Below, one piece after another: positions 15,811 to 24,536 of a stretch of 64,000 nt of DNA. Each line of letters opens with the position of its first letter. Within the stretch, counting starts at the first letter, position 1. The DNA is from CADCTB01 sp964479465 (GTDB taxonomy: Bacteria; Actinomycetota; Acidimicrobiia; Acidimicrobiales; AC-14), in assembly GCA_964479465.1 (NCBI GenBank), contig CAYZMG010000003.1, positions 59,585 to 123,584 on the forward strand, given 5' to 3'. The notes beneath the pieces were generated by a model. That model was not told where the DNA came from and did not search any database. It worked only from the letters and a program-made list of their open reading frames with translations. A program made the position numbers and the translations under genes.

Positions 15811-17865
15811 CTACCCCCCGAGCTGGAGCTGGCTGACCGCCGGCGCCGGCGCCGGCGCCGGCGGCCGCACCGAGCGGGCCCGGCGGGGGCCCGCCGAGCG
15901 CCCGCCGTACTTGGCGACGAGCTCGCGCACCGTTTCCGCCAGCTCGTCCTGGGTTTTCGCCGGCGCGTAGGCTCGGGGGTAGAGGCCGGCGTAGCGCTCC
16001 AACAGGTCGGGGCGGGCGCCGGCCAGCCAGCGGAGGTAATGCTCGCGGACGCCGGCGCGCAGGTGGAGCAGCAGCGGGGTGATGGACACTGCGCCGGCCT
16101 CGACGCATGCCCGGACAACCTCCTCCAACTGCTCAGGCCCGTCGGAGAGCCCCGGCAGGATGGGCGCCACCAGTACGCCGCACGGCACGCCTGCGGCGTT
16201 CAGCCGGGCTACCGCCTCGACTCGCCGGCGGGGGTGGGGCGTGCCCGGCTCGGTCATGCGCCACACGTTCTCGTCGAGGGTGGCGATGGAGAAGTTGGCC
16301 CGTACGTCGGTGCGCCGGGCCGCCTCGGCCAGCAGGTCGAGGTCGCGCAGGATGAGGGTGGACTTGGTGAGGATCGAGAACGGGTTGGCCGCCGCCGACA
16401 GCTCGCCGACGATGCCCTGCGTCAGCCGGTACTTGCTCTCGCAGCGCTGGTAAGGGTCGGTGTTCGTGCCCATGGCGATGTGGTCGCCGGCCCACCGCCC
16501 GGGGGCCAGCTCCGCTCGCACCCGCTCGACGGCGTTGATCTTGACCACGATCTTGCGGTCGAAGTCCTCGCCGGCGTTCATCCCCAGGTACTCGTGTGTC
16601 GGCCGCGCAAAACAGTTGTGGCTGATGACTCCGTCGGCGACGAAGTCACCGGTGCCCGTGGTGATGTCGAACATCGGAAGTTCCAGGCCAAGAGGTTCGA
16701 CCGCGACGACTCGTCGGCTGCCGGTCCCCTTCATCGCGCGGCCCGTTATCGCCCGCTTGCGGGGTGTCGCAGGGTCGACCATCAGGATGAAGCGAACGGT
16801 CTCTGGAAGCCCGCCAATGAGGCGGACGTTGCCGACACGGTTCCTTCGAGCTGGTTCCAGCACCGTCAGAAAGCCGAGGATGCGGAACGAGTCCGTGATC
16901 CATTGCAGAAGGAGGGGATCGGCGTTGGCGATGCGGATGACCTGTCCAAGGTGTCCCTCGGCGTCGTAAATACCGGCCAGGAACCCGCGCGTCCACTCGT
17001 CCGTCGGGTGATCCGGCCACGCAATCATCGATTCGATGGCAGCCACCGCGTCTCGCTGCTGGGTTCCGATGGCATGCACCGCCCGGTGCGCGTCGGTGCT
17101 TGGCGCAAACTGGAACTCCCCAGTTGGGACGCCGGCATCCGCCAGATACTCCCGGGTCCGCGCCAGCGGCTCGAGGTCGGGCAGGGCCAGTCGGAACATA
17201 TGGCGGACCCGTGGCCCGCCCCCGCGCCGGCCCGGGTAGGGGTCATGGCCGATGTGCGCATCACCTCGCGCCATGCCGCAGACGTAGCCACGCCGGTACT
17301 CCACGTCATGTTTGGGGCCAGGAGCGAAGCGACCGATGCCGAGCAGGTGGTTCGCGGTGGTCAGGTGGGGCCGGCGGTCGCGCCCGTATTCCGCCCCCAT
17401 CACGTGCTTCCACCCCCGATCCGTGAGGAAGCGATGGTCGCCGCTCGACACGAAGACCGTCCCGTCCTCGAGGACCGTGCGGTAAGCCGGCCGCATCGTC
17501 GGCCAGTGGTCGGTGACCGGGGTAGCGGTGTAGCGGCGGTACTTGCCAATCCGCCGGGTCCCGATCACCTCGTCGCCGACCCGCAGGTCAGCGATCGGTT
17601 TGCTCCTACCGTCGGCCATGAGCACTGGTGTCTCGCCGACTAGGCAGTAGGAGCAAGCATGCGAGCATCCGCGATAGGCGTTGATCGTCCACCGGAAGGG
17701 CATTCGTGAGGCGTTGGGCACCTCGTTGATGACCCGCCGGGCATGGACGTGGAGGAACTCCAGGCCCCGGAACTCGCCCCTGCCGATGTGGCGCTCCATT
17801 TCCTGCTCGAACAGGGCGCCCTGGCCACGGTCGTCGCCGGCCAGACGCCAGCGGAGTTCGGTCAC
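15811..17865 (-). CDS. Rv2578c-type radical SAM protein interrupted by an intein
   Basis: The extein parts match the Rv2578c family: VPNASRMPFRWTINAYRGCSHACSYC, then after the intein CFARPTHEYLG, MGTNTDPYQRCESKYRLT and SILTKSTLILRDLDLL. The cysteines of the CxxxCxxC [4Fe-4S] motif are, by extein order, GCSHAC-SY then the Cys after the intein. The substrate of this family is unknown. I start at the GTG at 17865 (VTELRWRLAGDD); an upstream ATG at 18081 would overlap the divergent gene. The mature protein after splicing would be about 340 residues. Activity needs intein removal because the cluster motif is interrupted. Confidence 0.9.
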   Translation of the reverse strand: MTELRWRLAGDDRGQGALFEQEMERHIGRGEFRGLEFLHVHARRVINEVPNASRMPFRWTINAYRGCSHACSYCLVGETPVLMADGRSKPIADLRVGDEVIGTRRIGKYRRYTATPVTDHWPTMRPAYRTVLEDGTVFVSSGDHRFLTDRGWKHVMGAEYGRDRRPHLTTANHLLGIGRFAPGPKHDVEYRRGYVCGMARGDAHIGHDPYPGRRGGGPRVRHMFRLALPDLEPLARTREYLADAGVPTGEFQFAPSTDAHRAVHAIGTQQRDAVAAIESMIAWPDHPTDEWTRGFLAGIYDAEGHLGQVIRIANADPLLLQWITDSFRILGFLTVLEPARRNRVGNVRLIGGLPETVRFILMVDPATPRKRAITGRAMKGTGSRRVVAVEPLGLELPMFDITTGTGDFVADGVISHNCFARPTHEYLGMNAGEDFDRKIVVKINAVERVRAELAPGRWAGDHIAMGTNTDPYQRCESKYRLTQGIVGELSAAANPFSILTKSTLILRDLDLLAEAARRTDVRANFSIATLDENVWRMTEPGTPHPRRRVEAVARLNAAGVPCGVLVAPILPGLSDGPEQLEEVVRACVEAGAVSITPLLLHLRAGVREHYLRWLAGARPDLLERYAGLYPRAYAPAKTQDELAETVRELVAKYGGRSAGPRRARSVRPPAPAPAPAVSQLQLGG
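16615..17646 (-). other. LAGLIDADG intein inside the radical SAM gene
   Basis: A 344-residue in-frame insertion. It begins with Cys (CLVGETPVLMADGRSKPI, block A), has a block-B-like SSGDHRFLT, two LAGLIDADG-like helices (YVCGMARGDAHIG and GFLAGIYDAEGHL) of a homing endonuclease, and ends with block G VISHN before Cys+1 of the host. All splice-junction residues (Cys1, penultimate His, terminal Asn, Cys+1) are present, so it should splice. Both endonuclease acidic residues (D in GDAH, D in YDAEG) are also present. Confidence 0.9.
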
Positions 17866-17932
17866 CGCCCCACCATAGCCGAACGTGCGTTCGCCGCTAC
17901 CGCGAATCGAGGCTAGAACGTAGGCTCCGCGA

Positions 17933-18853
17933 ATGGAATACACCAAGCGGTACCTGGCCGAGGAGGTCGCACTCGACCACGCCGGCGGCGAACTCACACG
18001 CCGTGAGGCGCTTCGCCGGCTCGGAATGATGGGGATCTCGCTGACGGCGGCGTCGGCCCTGCTGGCGGCCTGCGCCGGCAACGACGGCGACGATCAGGTG
18101 GTGGCGCCGTCAGGCCAGGCCTCCACTACCGCTCCCGTCGCCACGACCGTCGCCGGCCCGACCACCACCCGGCCGGCGACCACGCCCGTGCCGAGCCAGG
18201 ACATCACCTTTCCCGGGCCACGGGGCAACCTCATCGGCGCCTACGCGCAGGCGGCCTCCGCCAAGGGCGCGGTGCTCGTCGTCCATGAGAACGGGGGCCT
18301 TGTCGATGGCACCCGGGCCGTCGCTTCCCGGCTCGCCGGCGACGGGTACAGCGCGCTGTCCATCGACCTGGTGTCGGGCGTCAACCCCGGCGGCACGGCG
18401 GCGGTGCCGGCGGGCGATGTGGGCGCCCTGCTGTCGAACTCCGACGTGTCCGACCGGCGCGCCGACCTGAAGGCGGGCTTCGACGAGCTGGCCAAGCGTA
18501 ACGCCGGCAAGAAGCTGGGCATGATCGGCTTCTGCTTCGGCGGCACTGTCGTGTGGGACTACCTGACCACGAACGAGACCCGGCTCGCGGCGGCGGCCCC
18601 CTTCTACGGCGGCACCGTCGAGGGCGCCAACTACACCGCCAAGGCAGCCGTCCTGGGCGTCTACGGCGAGACCGACACCCGCATCAACGCCACCCGTGAC
18701 GCGGCCAAATCGAACCTCGTGCGCGCCGGCGTGCCGCATGAGATCAAGACCTACGCCGGCGTGGGCCACGGGTTCTACAGGCAGGTGGAGACCCAGCAGT
18801 CCAAGCAGGCCTACTCCGACACCCTGGACTGGTTCGACCGCTACCTGAGATAA
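17933..18853 (+). CDS. Dienelactone hydrolase family lipoprotein
   Basis: 306 residues. A cytoplasmic N-terminus is followed by a twin-Arg-like signal (TRREALRRLGMMGISLTAAS) and lipobox LAAC with C47, then a Thr/Pro/Ala linker, so the enzyme is probably exported and lipid-anchored. The hydrolase domain (about 88-306) has the cysteine nucleophile in GFCFGG (C201), D248 in YGETDTR and H279 in GVGHGF, the classic Cys-Asp-His triad. Substrate is unknown; relatives act on dienelactones and other small esters. Its gene is divergent from the radical SAM gene. Confidence 0.88.
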   Translation: MEYTKRYLAEEVALDHAGGELTRREALRRLGMMGISLTAASALLAACAGNDGDDQVVAPSGQASTTAPVATTVAGPTTTRPATTPVPSQDITFPGPRGNLIGAYAQAASAKGAVLVVHENGGLVDGTRAVASRLAGDGYSALSIDLVSGVNPGGTAAVPAGDVGALLSNSDVSDRRADLKAGFDELAKRNAGKKLGMIGFCFGGTVVWDYLTTNETRLAAAAPFYGGTVEGANYTAKAAVLGVYGETDTRINATRDAAKSNLVRAGVPHEIKTYAGVGHGFYRQVETQQSKQAYSDTLDWFDRYLR

Positions 18854-18873
18854 GCACCGCCTACGCTTCGCCG

Positions 18874-20028
18874 ATGCCCGTCCGCTACCGGCGCGCCCTC
18901 GAGGGGCTCCTCGGCGTCCCCGCCACCGAGGGCAACGCCGTCGATGTCCTGCGCAACGGCGACCGCATCTTCCCGGCCATGTTCGAGGCCATCGCCTCGG
19001 CGACCTCCACCGTCGACTTCCTGACCTTCGTCTACTGGCAGGGCTCGATCGGCCGGGAGATGGCGGCCCTCCTGGCCGAGCGGGCGTCCGCCGGCGTACG
19101 GGTGCGGGTGATCCTCGACGCCCTCGGCGCCTTCAGCATGGACCGCAGCCTGGTCGAGGCCATGGTTGCCGCCGGCGCCCAGGTCGAGTGGTTCCGCCCC
19201 GTCAGCAAGGCCCGCTTCTGGGAGGCCAACCACCGCAGCCACCGCAAAGTCCTGATCTGCGACGAGGACGTGGCCTTCACCGGCGGCATCGGCATCGCCG
19301 ATGAGTGGCGGGGCGACGCCCGGGGGCCGGGGGAGTGGCGCGACACCCACTTCCGCATCCGGGGGCCGGCGGTCGACGGGCTCCGGGCCGCCTTCGTGCA
19401 GAACTGGGCCGAGACCGGCCGCCCGCTGCTCGACGAGGGAGTCGACCGCTTCCCGGTGCAGCCGGTCGCCGGCGCCACGGTGGCCCAGGTCGTCCGGGGC
19501 GCGGCCCAGACGGGGTGGAGCGACGTCGCCACCCTCGTCCGCTCGCTGCTGGCGCTGGCCCAGGAGCGGGTGCGCATCACCACCGCCTATTTCGTGCCCG
19601 ACGAGGCCACCTGTGCGGCGCTGGCGGCTACGGCCCGGCGGGGTGTCGAGGTCGACGTGCTCATCCCCGGGCCCCACATCGACAAGCGCTACGTGCAGCT
19701 GGCCAGCCAGGCCCAGTACGACGGTCTGCTCGCCGCCGGCGTGCGCCTGTGGTCCTACCAGGTGAGCATGCTCCACGCCAAGGTGATCACCGTCGACAGT
19801 GTCGTGGCCAGCGTGGGCTCCGCCAACTTCACCAGCCGGTCGCTGCTCCTCGATGACGAGGTGAACGTTGTCGTGTTCGATCCCGAAGTGGTGGCCGTGC
19901 TCGACGGCCACTTCGATGCCGACCTCGCCGCGTCCGCGCCCGTCGACCCCCAGTCGTGGCCCGACCGCAGCCGGGCTCAGCGGGCCCTGGAACAGCTCGT
20001 CGCCGGCCTGGGCGGCCGCAATATGTAG
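18874..20028 (+). CDS. Phospholipase D-family protein (cardiolipin synthase-like)
   Basis: 384 residues with two HKD motifs: H123-R-K125-x4-D130 (HRKVLICD) and H301-A-K303-x4-D308 (HAKVITVD), each followed by the Gly/Ser/Asn segment (FTGGIG; GSANFTSRS). There is no N-terminal membrane segment, unlike classical ClsA, resembling ClsB-like soluble members. The likely reaction is phosphatidyl transfer or phospholipid hydrolysis. It begins 20 bp after the dienelactone hydrolase gene. Confidence 0.85.
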   Translation: MPVRYRRALEGLLGVPATEGNAVDVLRNGDRIFPAMFEAIASATSTVDFLTFVYWQGSIGREMAALLAERASAGVRVRVILDALGAFSMDRSLVEAMVAAGAQVEWFRPVSKARFWEANHRSHRKVLICDEDVAFTGGIGIADEWRGDARGPGEWRDTHFRIRGPAVDGLRAAFVQNWAETGRPLLDEGVDRFPVQPVAGATVAQVVRGAAQTGWSDVATLVRSLLALAQERVRITTAYFVPDEATCAALAATARRGVEVDVLIPGPHIDKRYVQLASQAQYDGLLAAGVRLWSYQVSMLHAKVITVDSVVASVGSANFTSRSLLLDDEVNVVVFDPEVVAVLDGHFDADLAASAPVDPQSWPDRSRAQRALEQLVAGLGGRNM

Positions 20029-20043
20029 TGGGCTTCGACCCTG

Positions 20044-20487
20044 CTACTTGACGACGAAGGTGCCCGACATGGCGCCGGGGTGGATCTTGCAGTGGAAGGC
20101 GAAGGTGCCGGCCTTGAGGGCGGGCACGTCGAGGGTCTTGAGCCCGTGAGGGACGAGGCCGGCGTCGAACAAAGCCTCCGTGGCGCTGTGGCTCTCGAGG
20201 ATCTGGATGTTGTGGGTCAGCTGGTCCTTGTTGTCGAAATTGATCTTGAACGCCTGGTTGGCCGGGGCGGCCAGGCAGTCTGTGTTGAACTTCGTCTCGC
20301 TGGCGGTGAGGGCCACCGTGGTGCCCGACGGGGAACAGTCCGACGTGGGGTTGCCGGCGTGGTCGGCATGGCCGTGGCCCTGGTTGGCCGGCGGGCCGCC
20401 GGCCAGCGGGTCGGTGTCGTCGGTCTCGCTGCCGCAGCCGACAAGGAACAGCGCCGACATTGCGGCCAGGGCGATGAACCTCTTCAT
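20044..20487 (-). CDS. Cupredoxin-like copper lipoprotein
   Basis: 147 residues. A signal peptide with lipobox LVGC (C18) is followed by a His/Asp-rich stretch (NQGHGHADHAGN) that may bind metal. The cupredoxin domain has type-1 copper ligands H92 (LTHN), C133, H136 and M140 (FHCKIHPGAM). It is an exported electron carrier or copper-binding protein. It is convergent with the phospholipase gene and divergent from the multicopper oxidase, suggesting a shared copper theme. Confidence 0.87.
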   Translation of the reverse strand: MKRFIALAAMSALFLVGCGSETDDTDPLAGGPPANQGHGHADHAGNPTSDCSPSGTTVALTASETKFNTDCLAAPANQAFKINFDNKDQLTHNIQILESHSATEALFDAGLVPHGLKTLDVPALKAGTFAFHCKIHPGAMSGTFVVK

Positions 20488-20629
20488 ACCGATCTCCTCC
20501 CGAGTGACGGCCCGCTTCTATCCGCGCCGCGCTCATACCTTACCGGCCGCTGTCGGCAGGCACCCTCAGGGGTTTCCCTGAGATCCCCGTCACCGGCAAA
20601 CCGCCTTCCTATGCGAAGCTGCACCCTGT

Positions 20630-22192
20630 ATGTCGGCGCCGAACTACTCCCGCCGGCGGTTCCTGGCCCTCGCCGGCGCCGGCTCGGCGGCCGTGGCTCT
20701 CGCCGGGTGCCGCACCGGGGACAAGGCCTCGCCGGTGCCGGCCGGGGGCGCCGAGGTGATGGCCGCCGAGGAGGCTCGCAAGCGCCCCGGCGCCGGTGTG
20801 AAGGATGTCGCCATCACCGCCGCCCCGTTCGCCGTCGATCTGGGCGGGCTCACCTCGCCCACGTGGGCGTACGGGTCGTCGGTGCCCGGTGGTGAGATCC
20901 GGGTCAAGGCCGGCGACCTGGTCCGGGCCCGGTTCACGAACCAGCTGCCCGAGGCCACCACCATCCACTGGCACGGCATCGCCCTGCGCAACGACATGGA
21001 CGGCGTGCCGGGCATGACCCAGGAGGTCGTCGCCCCGCAGGGCACCTTCCTCTACGAGTTCACTGCTCCCGACCCCGGCACCTACTGGTTCCACCCCCAC
21101 GTCGGCCTCCACCTCGACAGGGGCTTGTACGCCCCGCTGATCGTCGAGGACCCGGCCGAGCCCGGGCGCTATGACCGGGAGCACACCGTGGTGCTCGACG
21201 ACTGGACCGACGGCCTGGGCCAGTCGCCTGAGGCGGCCATGGAGGACCTTCGGGCCGGGCGGGGGCCCCACGCCGCCCACCAGGCCGGCGGTGGGCCCCA
21301 CAGCGAGGCCCTGAACAGCGCCGGCGGCGACGTGAACTACCCGCTCTACCTGATCAACGGTCGCCACTCATCGGCCCCGGTCGAGCTGGCGGTGCGGAAG
21401 GGGGAGAGGATCCGGCTCCGGCTCATCAACGCCGGCGCCGACACGCCGTTCCGGGTGGCCGTCGGCGGGCACCAGATGACAGTGACCCACGCTGATGGCT
21501 TCCCCGTCGTGCCGGTGACGGTCGACACCCTCATGATCGCCATGGCCGAGCGCTACGACGTGACGGTGACCGTGGCCGGCGACGGCGTGTTCCCGCTCAT
21601 CGCCGTCGCCGAGGCCAAAGCCGACGCGGCCATGGCTGTCCTGCGCTCGGGAGCCGGCGCAGTCCCCGACTTCAGTGTGAGGCCGAGGGAGCTCAGCGGA
21701 AAGATGCTCCAGCTGAGCGATCTGGTGGCGGCCGAGCCCGTCCGCTTCGCCCCCGGCCGTCCCGACCGGACCTACAAGGTGGCCCTCGGCGGGGGTGACG
21801 CCGGCTACGTGTGGACCCTGAACGGCAAGCCTCACGGGCAGAACAAGCCCCTGGAGGTGCGACAGGGCGAGCGCGTCAGGCTCGACTTCACCAACTCGAC
21901 GACCATGTTCCACCCCATGCACCTGCACGGGCACACCTTCCAGGTCATCAACGCCGGCGGCACCGCCGGCGCCCGCAAGGACACCACCATCGTCCGTCCC
22001 GACGAGCCGGTATCGGTGGAGTTCATCGCCGACAACCCCGGCCAGTGGATGATCCACTGCCACAACAACTACCACCAGGAGGGCGGGATGATGCTGACCC
22101 TGTCCTACGTCACCGACCGCCCGCTCACCTCCGCCGAGCGGGCCTCGCCCCTCGGCCTGGTGTGCGACTGGCTATCCCCAAACGTGGGGTGA
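20630..22192 (+). CDS. Tat-exported multicopper oxidase
   Basis: 520 residues. The Tat motif SRRRFLALAGAG and lipobox ALAGC (C27) give an exported, probably lipid-anchored protein. Copper ligands are complete: TIHWHG, WFHPHVG, HPMHLHGHTF and the type-1/trinuclear HCHNNYHQEGGMM. The usual role is oxidation of Cu(I) or of organic or metal substrates with reduction of oxygen to water. A weak ribosome site precedes the ATG. The divergent cupredoxin gene could encode its electron donor or copper source. The gene ends immediately next to the convergent one. Confidence 0.92.
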   Translation: MSAPNYSRRRFLALAGAGSAAVALAGCRTGDKASPVPAGGAEVMAAEEARKRPGAGVKDVAITAAPFAVDLGGLTSPTWAYGSSVPGGEIRVKAGDLVRARFTNQLPEATTIHWHGIALRNDMDGVPGMTQEVVAPQGTFLYEFTAPDPGTYWFHPHVGLHLDRGLYAPLIVEDPAEPGRYDREHTVVLDDWTDGLGQSPEAAMEDLRAGRGPHAAHQAGGGPHSEALNSAGGDVNYPLYLINGRHSSAPVELAVRKGERIRLRLINAGADTPFRVAVGGHQMTVTHADGFPVVPVTVDTLMIAMAERYDVTVTVAGDGVFPLIAVAEAKADAAMAVLRSGAGAVPDFSVRPRELSGKMLQLSDLVAAEPVRFAPGRPDRTYKVALGGGDAGYVWTLNGKPHGQNKPLEVRQGERVRLDFTNSTTMFHPMHLHGHTFQVINAGGTAGARKDTTIVRPDEPVSVEFIADNPGQWMIHCHNNYHQEGGMMLTLSYVTDRPLTSAERASPLGLVCDWLSPNVG

Positions 22193-23152
22193 TCAGAGGG
22201 CGTCTGCGGCCACCACCGGTCGCAGGAGCCACCGGTGGCCCTCGGCCGCGGGGTCGGCCTGTTGCCAGGTCTCGACGAGCGCCGGCAGCCGGTTCAGCAG
22301 GACGAGCCGGAAGGAGTCGTGGAGGTCGATGAGGGAGCGCCGCAGGAGCACCCCGTCGATGAACGCGCTCCGCCCCGGATGGGCGACGAGGTGGCGAACG
22401 GCGTCCCAGCTGAACATGGCGCCGGCACCGTCCTCCCGTATCCGCCTGGCGCGCGTGGGGTCCCGGCTGTCGGGGGTCTTGGGGCTGGGGGCCACGCCAG
22501 CGGCCAGGACGCATTCCCGGAAGCCGGAGTCGTCGCCCAGCCGCCATGTGCGCTCGAGGGCGGGTTGCGCCGGCCCGTACGCAAGGGCGGTGAAACGCTC
22601 CACCGCCGACCACAGCACCAGATAGGCGGACTGGAGGCCGTAGAAGCGGTCCCACATCGCCGCGTCGTCGCCGGCGACGGTGGGGAACGGGGCCGTGGCG
22701 TACTCCAGTGCCGCCCGGCGGACGTGCACCAGGCCGAAGCGGAGGAGGGGGTCCTCGCCCGCCGACCAGGAGGCGAACCACTCGTCGGAGCTGCCCCGGT
22801 CCGGGTGGCGGCCCCGGAGGACATTGACCCGCCCGGGCCGGCCGTCGACCCGCATCTCGGTCATGTCCCAGCGGTAGTGCTGGCGGGGGGCGACGCTGCA
22901 CACCGTGGTGTACGCCTCCTTCTCCCTGCCGGCGGCGAAGGTGAGCAGGACGCCGGTGACGCCCACCTTCCCGTCGGGATCGAGGAGAGGCAGGCCGTCA
23001 CGCACCCGCAGCCCGCCGGTGGCGAGAGCGGCCGCCTCCTTCTTGACGACGTAGGCGTCGAGGAGGTCGTACGCCGGCTGGTCCGGCTTGTCCAGGCCGT
23101 AGGCGAACATCGGCAGGTGGAGCCGGGGCGGTGGCTCGAGTAGCTCGGGCAT
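22193..23152 (-). CDS. Conserved hypothetical protein
   Basis: 319 residues from the ATG at 23152 (MPELLEPPPRLHLPMFAYGL). It is soluble, with a mixed N-terminal domain (about 1-120, DGKVGVTGVLLTFAAGREKE) and a helical C-terminal domain (AMWDRFYGLQSAYLVLWSAVERFTAL; WDAVRHLVAHPGRSAFID) that resembles HEPN-like or ApeA-like helical domains only in general character. There is no signal peptide. It is isolated on its strand, so context offers no clue. Function unknown. Confidence 0.7.
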   Translation of the reverse strand: MPELLEPPPRLHLPMFAYGLDKPDQPAYDLLDAYVVKKEAAALATGGLRVRDGLPLLDPDGKVGVTGVLLTFAAGREKEAYTTVCSVAPRQHYRWDMTEMRVDGRPGRVNVLRGRHPDRGSSDEWFASWSAGEDPLLRFGLVHVRRAALEYATAPFPTVAGDDAAMWDRFYGLQSAYLVLWSAVERFTALAYGPAQPALERTWRLGDDSGFRECVLAAGVAPSPKTPDSRDPTRARRIREDGAGAMFSWDAVRHLVAHPGRSAFIDGVLLRRSLIDLHDSFRLVLLNRLPALVETWQQADPAAEGHRWLLRPVVAADAL

Positions 23153-23225
23153 CAGGGGCTGGCTTTCAGTGGAGTCGTGGTCGGTGGGTTTGTAGACCGC
23201 ACGCAGTGGTGCAGAACTACCACGG

Positions 23226-24536
23226 ATGGCCATCACCGACGAGCGCGTCCCGTTCACGTCCATCGACGAGGCCGTCCACCTTCTCGACACGCCGGCCGAG
23301 CCCTGGAGCATCCAGCTCGAGGTCCACGTGTCGGGCGCCTTGGACGCCGATCGCCTGAGGGCAGCCATTCCCGTCGCCTTGGCCCGCCACCCCATGGCCC
23401 GGGCCAAGCTGCTCCCCGCCCGCCGCACGGACAAGCGGTGGACCTGGGCCATCTCCGGCGCTCCGGACCTCGACCCGCTCAAGGTGGTCGACTGCGACAC
23501 CGACATCGACCTGGCCGAGCTGCGCGCCCAGCTCCACAGCCTCTCTGTGCCCCTCGCCGAGTCCCCGCCGCTGCGGCTGCGCCTGGCCCGTCACCCGCTG
23601 GGCGACGTGGTCATGATCAACGCCAACCACGCCGCTTTCGACGGCTTCGGCACTCTCCAGGTCCTGCGGAGCATCGGGAAGGCCTATGTCGACGAGGACG
23701 AGCCCGAGTCCGGCGTCGCGCTCTCTCGGGCGCGCGACGTCGACCGCCTCACCCGCGCCGCGAGCGGAGCCGAGCGCATGCGGAGGCTGTGGGCACTCGC
23801 CGACAAGGCCCGTGACCTGGCCACGCCGCCGGCCCGCCTGGCACCCCAGGGAGGGTCTAACCGGCCGGGCTACGGCATCCACCAGATCTCCGTGCCGGTG
23901 CCCCGGTCGCCCAAGGCCGCCACCGTGAATGACATGCTGCTGGCCGCCTTGCACCTGGCCATCGCCGGATGGAACACCGGGCAGGGCACGGCGTGCCGAC
24001 GTATCGGCGTGCTCATGCCCGTCAACCTCCGGCCTCCCGAATGGAAGAACGAGGTCGTCACCAACTTCGTATCGGAGAGCCGGGTGTCGACCACGCCGGT
24101 GGACCGGCGCAGCTCGGAGACCATCCTGGGCGCCGTCTCGGCCCAGACCCGCCGGATCAAGGACGGTGGGGGGGCAGCGATGATGGACGTGCTGGCCCGC
24201 ACGGCTCGCTTCCCCCTGTGGATGAAGCAGCCCCTCTCGCCGCTCATCTGGATAACCGGCAACCGACTGGTCGACACTGCGGTGCTGTCCAACCTGGGCT
24301 CGATCGACGGCAGCCAGTTGCCGCACTTCGGACCGGAGGCCGGCGAGGTCGTCGGGCTGTGGTTCTCGGCGCCGGCTCGCCTGCCCTGCGGGCTGTCCCT
24401 GGGCGCGGTCAGCGGCGCCGGCGCCCTGCACCTCGCCTTCCGTTACCGGTACCCGCTCTGGGGGCCGGCGGCGGCGGCCGCCTTCGCCGACCGCTTCGTC
24501 ATCGAGCTCGGCGTCCTCGAGCGGGAGACCACCTGA
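23226..24536 (+). CDS. Condensation-domain / acyltransferase-like protein
   Basis: 436 residues with the CAT-like fold shared by NRPS condensation domains, PapA acyltransferases and wax-ester synthases. The active-site motif appears as NHAAFDGFG (HxxxDG, about residue 138). N-terminal features include IPVALARHPMARAKL, and the C-terminal half has MPVNLRPPEW and the latch-like LSLGAVSGAGALHLAFRYR. It probably transfers an acyl group to an alcohol. The stop overlaps the start of the alpha/beta hydrolase (TGATG), which suggests a shared ester-metabolism role. Confidence 0.78.
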   Translation: MAITDERVPFTSIDEAVHLLDTPAEPWSIQLEVHVSGALDADRLRAAIPVALARHPMARAKLLPARRTDKRWTWAISGAPDLDPLKVVDCDTDIDLAELRAQLHSLSVPLAESPPLRLRLARHPLGDVVMINANHAAFDGFGTLQVLRSIGKAYVDEDEPESGVALSRARDVDRLTRAASGAERMRRLWALADKARDLATPPARLAPQGGSNRPGYGIHQISVPVPRSPKAATVNDMLLAALHLAIAGWNTGQGTACRRIGVLMPVNLRPPEWKNEVVTNFVSESRVSTTPVDRRSSETILGAVSAQTRRIKDGGGAAMMDVLARTARFPLWMKQPLSPLIWITGNRLVDTAVLSNLGSIDGSQLPHFGPEAGEVVGLWFSAPARLPCGLSLGAVSGAGALHLAFRYRYPLWGPAAAAAFADRFVIELGVLERETT

